From: an uncultured Lysobacterales bacterium
GTDB lineage: Bacteria; Pseudomonadota; Gammaproteobacteria; Xanthomonadales; SZUA-36
Assembly (NCBI GenBank): GCA_937974465.1
Contig: CALJWY010000103.1
Span: 1-5,632, forward strand
Length of the DNA stretch: 5,632 nucleotides
Direction of reading: 5' to 3'
Notes under the pieces: model-generated
What the model was told of the DNA's origin: nothing
Database searches by the model: none
The model's input: the letters and a program-made list of their open reading frames with translations, nothing else
Part shown: positions 1 to 5,205 of the stretch, piece after piece
Layout: every line of letters begins with the position of its first letter
Position numbering within the stretch: position 1 is the stretch's first letter
Program-made: the position numbers and the translations under genes

Positions 1-124
1 TGCCGATGTATTTAACATAGGAAACGATGGCGTTTGCGATTCGCAGCTTGAGGGTGACATCATCCAGAGACTTGAAACCTGTCTGACTTTGTAGAGAATA
101 TGAAGATAAAAAAATTTCATTCAC
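1..124 (-). pseudogene. 5'-truncated fragment resembling a TMTC/DUF1736-type TPR glycosyltransferase (runs off the left edge)
   Basis: Read on the minus strand from a GTG at 122-124, the frame stays open for 41 codons to the window edge. Its last part reads LKLRIANAIVSYVKYIG. This resembles the block R-x-A-N-A-x-V-S-Y-x-x-Y-x-G that I associate with the DUF1736 region of bacterial TMTC-like proteins (membrane GT39-like glycosyltransferases with C-terminal TPRs), where it is normally followed by a WP..LA.FYP stretch; that part would lie outside the window. In those proteins the block lies mid-protein after many membrane helices. Here an in-frame TGA stands two codons upstream of the GTG, and no other minus frame between 125 and 296 looks like the missing membrane half. 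I therefore call it a decayed or truncated remnant. The family assignment is from memory of the motif only. A short unrelated ORF starting at the GTG is the alternative. Confidence 0.45.
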
Positions 125-168
125 AACTCACTCATATTAACATTACGATTTCCTAATCTATCAAGTAT

Positions 169-217
169 CCCAGCGTTTAGTTGAAAAAACAACCGTTTAG
201 TGATCTGGGCTTTTTTT
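169..217 (+). terminator. possible weak rho-independent terminator / stem-loop with T-run
   Basis: An outer pair CCCAG (169-173) and CTGGG (205-209) encloses an inner hairpin, GTTG (180-183) and CAAC (190-193) around a loop of six A. A run of seven T follows at 211-217. The 7-mer CGTTTAG occurs twice, at 174-180 and 194-200, so the structure is not a clean stem. The T-run fits termination of rightward transcription, yet no rightward gene is seen before it. It could insulate the HIT gene from upstream read-through, or be a chance AT-rich structure. Confidence 0.28.
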
Positions 218-230
218 ACAAATAAACTGT

Positions 231-260
231 TTGAAAAACCCAAGTTAATTTGGCGATATT
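231..260 (+). promoter_or_regulatory. candidate sigma70 promoter for the HIT gene
   Basis: TTGAAA (231-236, five of six to the -35 consensus) is followed after 18 bases by GATATT (255-260, four of six to the -10 consensus). The predicted start would lie about 30 bases before the ATG at 297, leaving a short leader that includes AAGGT (286-290). It is supported by pattern and position only. Confidence 0.35.
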
Positions 261-296
261 ATTGAAATGGTTATTCACCAACAATAAGGTCCGGAA

Positions 297-683
297 ATGT
301 CCGAACATCAGAATTGTATTTTTTGTGGCGAGGTCACCAAAGTGATCGAAAATGATCTTGCCTTTGCCCATTATGATAGTTATCCGGTTAATCCGGGTCA
401 CTGCCTGATCATTCCCCGACGGCATGTTGCAGAGTATTTCCAGGCGACAGATGAAGAGAAAGCGGCCATCTGGGCACTGGTGGATGAAATGAAAGTCATA
501 ATAGATCGCGAGTTCAAGCCGGATGGTTATAACGTGGGTATCAATATTGGCAAGGCAGGGGGCCAGTCGGTGCCACACATCCACATCCACATGATCCCCA
601 GGTATGACGGCGACATGGAAGACCCTCGTGGCGGTGTGCGGGGTGTAATACCCCACAAGCAGAAATACGTCAGAAAGGTATAA
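297..683 (+). CDS. HIT-family nucleotide hydrolase (histidine triad protein)
   Basis: This is a complete 128-residue histidine-triad protein. The signature H-I-H-I-H-M-I covers residues 94-100. By family precedent the middle His (H96) is the nucleophile that attacks the alpha-phosphate of nucleoside phosphoramidates, dinucleoside polyphosphates or adenylates. An N-terminal CxxC (C7, C10) together with H43 and a His near the triad matches the zinc site of many bacterial HIT proteins. The C-terminal GGVRGVIPHKQKY is the usual end of this subfamily, so length is normal. The ATG is preceded by AAGGT with six bases between, which fixes the start. The gene stands alone, convergent with the transporter at 778-2031. 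The substrate cannot be told from sequence; a housekeeping role in clearing toxic adenylates or AMP conjugates is typical. Membership of the family is certain. Confidence 0.95.
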   Translation: MSEHQNCIFCGEVTKVIENDLAFAHYDSYPVNPGHCLIIPRRHVAEYFQATDEEKAAIWALVDEMKVIIDREFKPDGYNVGINIGKAGGQSVPHIHIHMIPRYDGDMEDPRGGVRGVIPHKQKYVRKV

Positions 684-777
684 AACCAAAGGATGCGTAT
701 CTAGAAAGACACAAACAAATCCTCTCGATATTCGTGTCTGAGCTGAAAACAGTTTGCCAGGCGTATCAGTTTGCGGG
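684..777. other. convergent intergenic spacer with inverted repeat and an out-of-frame coding-like tail
   Basis: The two genes converge here. AGACAC (707-712) and GTGTCT (734-739) form a 6-bp inverted repeat with a 21-base loop and no T-run. GCGG (773-776) and CCGC (782-785) make a second short stem that spans the transporter stop codon. Neither is a convincing terminator. One plus-strand frame, shifted by -1 relative to the HIT gene, stays open through the spacer to a TAA at 779-781 and would encode a charged, helix-like tail, but it has no start codon of its own. Confidence 0.45.
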
Positions 778-2031
778 CTAACCGCTTTCCGGGTTTTGTA
801 CTGAAACAACCTTTTCAGGACTGTCTCCCGTGTCACTGTTCCAGCGATTGATGAGCACCGCTGTTGATATCTGTGCAAGCACATTGATGGCTGAGCGCAT
901 CATGTCGGGTATCCTGTCTATACCGAGCATCAGGGCGATTCCGGCCACCGGAATCCCGACAGTTTCCAGCGCGGGCGCCATCGTTACCACACCGGATGAC
1001 GGCACCGGTGCAACCGTCAAAGAGACCAGGAACGTCGCCAGCATCGCGGCCCCAACCGCCGCTGCGGGGATGGGTACGTCATACAAGTGGGCCAGAAACA
1101 CGATCGCTGTACCCTGAAACAAGGCGCTGCCCGGACGGTGCATCGAGGCACCCAGCGGTACCAGTAAATCGGCAATGGTTGTTGAGACCTTAAGGTTTTT
1201 CGTGGTTTCCTCCAGCGAAACCGGAATGGCCGCAGCCGTGCTGGTGGTAGAGGCGGCAACAGACATGGCGCCAAAGGTGCTCTTTAAATACCGCAGCGGG
1301 CCGATGCCTGCGGCAAAATACACCAGTGGCAAAGTGACTAAAACAAGGAAAATCAACAGGCCAATAAATACACAGGTAATAAAAATGCCAAGGGATTGAA
1401 CCAGGTCCCAGCCCAGCTTGGCAGTGACCGGAGCGGTCAGGCCGAAAACCCCGATGGGCGCCGTGTACAGAATCCACCAGACCAGTTTGATCAGGGCCTT
1501 GCTGATGTCATCGGCAATATTGATAAGGCGCTCGCGGTTTTTTACCGGAAGCGTGCCGGTGGCAGCAGCCAGCAGCGCGGTGAAAACAATCAGTGGCAGT
1601 ATCGCGCCGTTGCTCGCGGCGGCAAACGGGTTGGCAGGCACCAGTGACACCAGGAAGTCGACCATGCTTTGCAACTCGGGAACCTGCGTGACCGCGGTTT
1701 GCGGCATCCTGATTTCGCCAACGAACTGCAAGCCGAACTTCATCGTCGCCATACCAATGGCGATGGCAGGTATCAGGGTAATCCAGTAAAAAGCCATCGT
1801 CTGCAGGCCGATGCGCCCGAGTTTTCGCGGGTCCCCCAGGTTGGCAATGCTGGTGAAGATAACCGTAATAATCAGGGGTATAACGATCATACGGATCGCA
1901 TTCATGAAAACGACGCCAAATGGTGCGGAGCCATTTGCAATTGCATGCAGCCATTCATTACCCGTGGCAGCCGCACCAAGACCAACTATCAGCCCAAAGA
2001 TGAGACCTGCAGCAATTGCTAGATGTAACAT
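778..2031 (-). CDS. SLC1/DAACS-family dicarboxylate or amino-acid symporter with atypical cation-site motifs
   Basis: This 417-residue membrane protein has the length and helix pattern of the Na+/H+:dicarboxylate (SDF, GltP/DctA) family. Visible landmarks are the TM3 segment FYWIT (81-85), a Ser/Thr-rich HP1 tip STTSTAAAIPVS (261-272), the TM7 segment PLGASMHRPGSALFQG (292-307), an HP2 tip VAPVPSSG (340-347), and TM8 GIDRIPDMMRSAIN (370-383). The substrate-binding Asp (D376), Arg (R379) and Asn (N383) of TM8 are kept. The normally near-invariant NMDGT is HRPGS (298-302), and the TM8 Asp that binds Na+ (GltPh D405) is Gln 387. Substrate is probably an acidic or neutral amino acid or a dicarboxylate; coupling ion is uncertain. 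AAGGAG (2039-2044) lies eight bases before the ATG. The gene is downstream of and co-directional with the deacylase, so an operon is likely. It ends with TAG. Confidence 0.9.
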   Translation of the reverse strand: MLHLAIAAGLIFGLIVGLGAAATGNEWLHAIANGSAPFGVVFMNAIRMIVIPLIITVIFTSIANLGDPRKLGRIGLQTMAFYWITLIPAIAIGMATMKFGLQFVGEIRMPQTAVTQVPELQSMVDFLVSLVPANPFAAASNGAILPLIVFTALLAAATGTLPVKNRERLINIADDISKALIKLVWWILYTAPIGVFGLTAPVTAKLGWDLVQSLGIFITCVFIGLLIFLVLVTLPLVYFAAGIGPLRYLKSTFGAMSVAASTTSTAAAIPVSLEETTKNLKVSTTIADLLVPLGASMHRPGSALFQGTAIVFLAHLYDVPIPAAAVGAAMLATFLVSLTVAPVPSSGVVTMAPALETVGIPVAGIALMLGIDRIPDMMRSAINVLAQISTAVLINRWNSDTGDSPEKVVSVQNPESG

Positions 2032-2148
2032 TTATTGGCTCCTTGTAATACCCATTAACCGTAACATGTATGCGCTCACGCCCTACAGCCCAGCGACACA
2101 GGTATCGGCAATCAAAACCGCCGCAATGTAAATCTTTGGGTAAATCAT
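2032..2148 (-). pseudogene. small ORF linking deacylase and transporter, interrupted by an in-frame TAG
   Basis: On the minus strand an ATG at 2146-2148 overlaps the deacylase stop as ATGA and is preceded, six bases away, by an AAGGGG ribosome binding site. It opens a 21-codon frame beginning MIYPKIYIAAVLIADT and ending CVAGL, then TAG (2083-2085). Past the TAG the same frame continues for 16 codons, GVSAYMLRLMGITRSQ, to a TAA at 2032-2034 that directly abuts the transporter ATG. The frame thus fills the gap exactly: 39 codons including both stops. The first part is hydrophobic and could be one membrane segment. It could be a translated 21-residue peptide, or a former 37- to 38-residue small membrane protein broken by one base change (TGG to TAG would do it). 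TAG also ends the transporter gene, so recoding is unlikely. Function is unknown. Confidence 0.45.
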
Positions 2149-3737
2149 GGCAGGCCCCTTTTGAGCACCTTACCCGGGAACGCCCCGGTTTGGACGCCAT
2201 TGTCGATCACCGGGGTGCCGCCAACGATGACATACTCAAAGCCAGTGGGATATTGATGGGGGCTGGACCAGTCATCACGATCAGTGACCGTTAAATGATC
2301 AAATATGCTGATATCGGCAACCATGCCCTGAGCGAGTGTTCCCCTGCTTCCAAGCTTGATGCGGCGGGCGGGCAGGGCGGTCATTTTATGGATTGCCTGC
2401 TCAAGACTTAAAACACCCTCCTCCCTTACGTATTTAGCCAAAACCCTTGGGTAAGTACCGTAGTTGCGTATATGCGGGACATCTTCTCCAAACGTTACGG
2501 CAGAGCCGTCGGAAGCGATACTGGTGAAGGGGGCCTGCATGATGCGTTTTACATCCTCTTCGACCATCATGTGATAAATCGCGGAGGCCTTAGCGTCATA
2601 TAAAATATCCATCGCCACCTCGGCACCATTCTCAATGCTGGGCGCCAGACCATTTATGATGGTCACCTCGGCCATGGTCATGCCCGAGTACTCGGGATGC
2701 CCATCAAAGGATGCGATCGTGATACGGGATAAATCCCCCGCTGCCCTGGCGCCGTTTAGTTTCCTGATGGTATCCGCCTTGATCCTGGCCCGTGTTTCCG
2801 GGTCATCCAATCGAGCCTGGAAATCCTCCTGGCTGCCTGCTCTTGCCCACGCGGGAAACACGTTTGCCAGGCCGGTGCTGCCGGCGGTATAGGGATACAG
2901 GTCGGCAGTTACATCAAGACCTTCGGCCCTGGCATCCTCGATCATACCCAGGATGATGACGCTGTCCCCCCACATGGTATTGTCGGCCACTTTAAGGTGA
3001 GAAATCTGTACGGGTATGTTTGCCTCACGGCCGATGGTAATCGCTTCTTCAATGGCCTCGATTAACAGCTCAAACTCATTCCTGATGTGGCTGGCGTATA
3101 TACCGCCTTGAGCGGCCGCAACCTTCGCCAGGGCGATAACCTCCCCCGTCTCTGAATAGGTTCCCGGCAGATAGATCAGGCCGGTCGACAGGCCGAATGC
3201 ACCAGCTTTCATGGCGGCTTCAACGAGACTCTCCATTTGGGCTTGTTCCAGGGCCGTCGGCAACCTGTTGTCATTGGCCATCACTTCGGCCCGAACACTG
3301 TTGTGGCCGATCAGCAAACCCAGGTTCAAGGCAATACCCGTCTCTTCAACGGTTTGAATGTACCCGGGCAGGTTAACCGGTGAATTACCGCAATTGCCGG
3401 CCAGTAAGGTCGTGACACCCTGGTGGAGGTAGTTTTCAGCCCCATGGTTTTCGATGATGTTGCGGTCTGCGTGCGTATGCAGATCAATAAACCCGGGAGA
3501 CACGGTCAACCCGCTTGCGTCGATGACACGGATGGCAGTCGCGCCATTGAGATCACCTATTTTTACAATTTCGTCACCAACAATGGCAAGATCACCTGCA
3601 TAAGCGGGTGCGCCGGAACCATCCACGATGGTGCCATCAACGATCAATAGATCATAAACTGGCGGAGTTGTGCTACAGGCGGTCAATAAGATCTGCAAGC
3701 CTGTCGCCGCCAGCAAACCAATAAGCTTTTTTTTCAT
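2145..3737 (-). CDS. lipoprotein N-acyl-D-amino-acid deacylase (D-aminoacylase, amidohydrolase family 3)
   Basis: The 530-residue protein starts with a lipoprotein signal, MKKKLIGLLAATGLQILLTA, then the lipidated C21 (lipobox LTAC) and Ser at +2, which suggests the outer membrane. I chose the ATG at 3737 over an upstream one at 3773, which would put 12 polar residues before the signal; AGGGA lies seven bases from the chosen start. Metal and catalytic landmarks of D-aminoacylases are all present: HTH (H87, H89) in PGFIDLHTH, Cys in GNCG (C116), ASHIRNE (H217), QISHLKV (H247) and ASDGS (D410). The C-terminus has the usual PARRI, GMVADI and DPHQYP-like (SPHQYP) blocks. The family hydrolyses N-acyl-D-amino acids to D-amino acid and carboxylate using zinc. 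It is the first gene of the leftward unit. Exact acyl or amino-acid preference cannot be read; some relatives act on other amides. Confidence 0.9.
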   Translation of the reverse strand: MKKKLIGLLAATGLQILLTACSTTPPVYDLLIVDGTIVDGSGAPAYAGDLAIVGDEIVKIGDLNGATAIRVIDASGLTVSPGFIDLHTHADRNIIENHGAENYLHQGVTTLLAGNCGNSPVNLPGYIQTVEETGIALNLGLLIGHNSVRAEVMANDNRLPTALEQAQMESLVEAAMKAGAFGLSTGLIYLPGTYSETGEVIALAKVAAAQGGIYASHIRNEFELLIEAIEEAITIGREANIPVQISHLKVADNTMWGDSVIILGMIEDARAEGLDVTADLYPYTAGSTGLANVFPAWARAGSQEDFQARLDDPETRARIKADTIRKLNGARAAGDLSRITIASFDGHPEYSGMTMAEVTIINGLAPSIENGAEVAMDILYDAKASAIYHMMVEEDVKRIMQAPFTSIASDGSAVTFGEDVPHIRNYGTYPRVLAKYVREEGVLSLEQAIHKMTALPARRIKLGSRGTLAQGMVADISIFDHLTVTDRDDWSSPHQYPTGFEYVIVGGTPVIDNGVQTGAFPGKVLKRGLP

Positions 3738-3792
3738 CCCAAAGTCCCTGCACTTGCCATCTGCATACACCATACATTCTACACACAGCCTC

Positions 3793-3818
3793 CATCGCGG
3801 CTATCAACAATCGCGATG
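3793..3818. repeat. perfect 7-bp inverted repeat in the divergent control region
   Basis: CATCGCG (3793-3799) and CGCGATG (3812-3818) are perfect inverted copies separated by 12 bases. The element lies between the two divergent genes and would fall in the leader of the deacylase transcript. It could be an operator for a dimeric regulator or an RNA hairpin. There is no T-run on the deacylase side, so simple attenuation is not evident. Confidence 0.5.
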
Positions 3819-3823
3819 CGTGA

Positions 3824-3852
3824 CTGCCAAGCACCTCAATATATTATATATT
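3824..3852 (+). promoter_or_regulatory. candidate sigma70 promoter for sat
   Basis: CTGCCA (3824-3829, four of six to the -35 consensus) and TATATT (3847-3852, five of six to the -10 consensus) are 17 bases apart. The start would lie near 3859, about 38 bases before the GTG, leaving room for the AAGGAG at 3882-3887. The region is very AT-rich, so a match is easy to find by chance. Confidence 0.3.
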
Positions 3853-3853
3853 G
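3837..3853. promoter_or_regulatory. 17-bp perfect AT-rich palindrome containing a consensus minus-strand -10 box
   Basis: CAATATAT and ATATATTG flank a single central T in perfect inverted symmetry. On the minus strand positions 3848-3843 read TATAAT, a perfect -10 hexamer for the deacylase unit, although no good -35 is seen 16-18 bases further out. The plus-strand TATATT proposed for sat overlaps it. The symmetry would suit back-to-back promoters sharing one melting site, or binding of a dimeric regulator. Confidence 0.4.
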
Positions 3854-3896
3854 GTAATATTAAATAACCTGTAACTCCCGCAAGGAGAAAAGAATC

Positions 3897-5075
3897 GTGT
3901 CAAAACTGGTATCACCACATGGCGGCGGCGGCTTAAAAGCATTGCTGGCACCCCGTTCGGAACGGGCCGAACAACTGCGTCGTGCGCAGGGTTTAACAAA
4001 AGTGCCAATGACAAGCCGCGAAGTGTCGGATGTCCTGATGATGGCGATGGGCGCGTACACGCCCCTGGATGGTTTCATGGGCAAGGGCAACTGGCGACGG
4101 GTGTGTCTGGATATGAAACTAAAAAGCGGTGTTTTCTGGCCGATCCCCATAACACTGTCTGCCAACAAGGACCTCGCGGACAGTATTCACGTGGAAGAGG
4201 AGGTGGCGCTGGTCGATGCTGAAAGCAATGAAATCCTGGCGATCATGGAGGTCACTGAAAAATACTCACCGAACAAAAAAACAGAGTGTGAACATGTTTA
4301 CCGGACAACCGACCCAGCCCACCCCGGGGTGCAGAAGGTACTGCAACAGGGTGAGATCAATCTTGCCGGTCGGGTGACCTGTCTTTCAGAGGGTGATTAT
4401 CCGCAACAGTATCCCGATTTGTATATCCGTCCGGCGCAGGCGCGTGCCATGTTCCTGGAAAACGGCTGGTCATCGGTGGCGGCGTTTCAAACCCGCAACC
4501 CGATGCAAAGGGCACATGAACATTTGGTCAAGATTGCCATCGAGGTGACCGATGGTGTGTTTATCCACCAGGTGCTGGGTAAATTGAAGCCCGGTGATAT
4601 TCCGGCCGAGGTAAGAACCGAAGCCATACAGGCGATGATAGATAACTATTTTGTCGAGGGCACGGTGATCCAGGCGGGCTACCCGATCGAAATGCGTTAT
4701 GCGGGGCCACGTGAAGCACTATTGCACGCCCTGATCCGGCAAAATTACGGTTGTTCACACCTGATTGTCGGCCGCGACCATGCCGGTGTGGGTAATTATT
4801 ACGGGCCTTTCGATGCACACCATATTTTCGATACCTTGTGGCAAGGAGCCTTGCAAACACGACCGCTAAAAATTGACATCACCTTTTTTTGCAACAAGTG
4901 TTTTGGCATGGCGACAGGCAAAACCTGTCCGCATGATGACTCCGACCGGATACACATATCCGGCACACAACAACGCGCGATGCTGGCCGATGGTGCGCCG
5001 GTTCCCCCGGAGTTCGGACGACCCGAGGTAATTGAAATACTGAGAAAATATTACGCGGAAAAAGAAAACACCTAA
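3897..5075 (+). CDS. sat: ATP sulfurylase (sulfate adenylyltransferase)
   Basis: This complete 392-residue protein catalyses sulfate + ATP = APS + pyrophosphate in the cytoplasm, forward in assimilation or sulfate reduction, reverse in sulfur oxidation. It is the monofunctional Sat of sulfate reducers and sulfur oxidisers: no APS kinase domain follows. Landmarks are PLDGF (56-60), QTRNP (198-202), the mononucleotide loop GRDHAGVGNYYG (292-303), a zinc-site-like C332-x2-C335 with C344-P-H346, and ISGT (354-357) before the PPEFGRPEV end. The HxxH motif after RNP is altered: residues 204-207 read QRAH, so the first His is Gln while H207 is kept. Translation starts at GTG with AAGGAG nine bases upstream; no ATG fits. 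A hairpin with a T-run follows the stop. No aprAB, cysDN or sulfate transporter gene is in view, so direction of use is open. Confidence 0.95.
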   Translation: MSKLVSPHGGGGLKALLAPRSERAEQLRRAQGLTKVPMTSREVSDVLMMAMGAYTPLDGFMGKGNWRRVCLDMKLKSGVFWPIPITLSANKDLADSIHVEEEVALVDAESNEILAIMEVTEKYSPNKKTECEHVYRTTDPAHPGVQKVLQQGEINLAGRVTCLSEGDYPQQYPDLYIRPAQARAMFLENGWSSVAAFQTRNPMQRAHEHLVKIAIEVTDGVFIHQVLGKLKPGDIPAEVRTEAIQAMIDNYFVEGTVIQAGYPIEMRYAGPREALLHALIRQNYGCSHLIVGRDHAGVGNYYGPFDAHHIFDTLWQGALQTRPLKIDITFFCNKCFGMATGKTCPHDDSDRIHISGTQQRAMLADGAPVPPEFGRPEVIEILRKYYAEKENT

Positions 5076-5103
5076 CCCGAAGCAACAAAGCACGCAGTAA
5101 TGG

Positions 5104-5158
5104 CACCATCACTCCGGAATTTGCAAAGCAAATTCCGGGATGACAGGTGTCATTTTTT
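5104..5158 (+). terminator. long palindrome with T-run behind sat; terminator, possibly a REP-like element
   Basis: CCGGAATTTGC (5114-5124) and GCAAATTCCGG (5128-5138) form a perfect 11-bp stem around AAA. Outer segments CACC (5104-5107) and GGTG (5146-5149) can extend it. A second hairpin, TGAC-AGGT-GTCA (5141-5152), sits directly before six T (5153-5158) and alone would form a rho-independent terminator. The main stem is longer than a terminator needs and has the CCGG-ended, ATCA/TGAC-flanked look of dispersed intergenic palindromes. It separates sat from the next gene. Confidence 0.75.
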
Positions 5159-5205
5159 GTTATTGTGCAAGATGTTCAGGTTTTACATTTTTGTAGAGGG
5201 ACACC

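Larger units (their letters stand above)
125..296. other. AT-rich intergenic region upstream of the HIT gene
   Basis: This stretch has no plausible gene on either strand and is visibly richer in A and T than the genes around it. It holds a stem-loop with a T-run (169-217), a candidate promoter (231-260) and the ribosome binding site of the HIT gene (AAGGT, 286-290). Whatever joined the gene fragment at 1-124 to the HIT locus should have its breakpoint here. Confidence 0.6.

Noticed and set aside
707..739. AGACAC/GTGTCT inverted repeat as the HIT terminator
   Set aside because: The stem is only six pairs with a 21-base loop and no T-run on either strand, so it is not convincing as a terminator.
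216..884. Long minus-strand open frame (222 codons) opposite the HIT gene
   Set aside because: It lies antisense to a certain HIT gene, crosses the tail of the transporter gene, shows no recognisable motif and has no sensible ribosome binding site. It is a shadow of the HIT codon pattern.
2032..2148. TAG recoding (pyrrolysine or suppressor) in the small linking ORF
   Set aside because: The transporter gene in the same unit ends with TAG, so TAG acts as a normal stop here. No pyl genes or special downstream element are visible.
3738..3773. Upstream ATG giving the deacylase 12 more N-terminal residues
   Set aside because: The extension (MVYADGKCRDFG) would place polar residues before a clear lipoprotein signal, and the start at 3737 has a better-spaced AGGGA site.
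4561..4860. Minus-strand open frame inside sat and similar short frames inside the other genes
   Set aside because: They are antisense to confidently assigned coding sequence, lack ribosome binding sites and show no family motifs.
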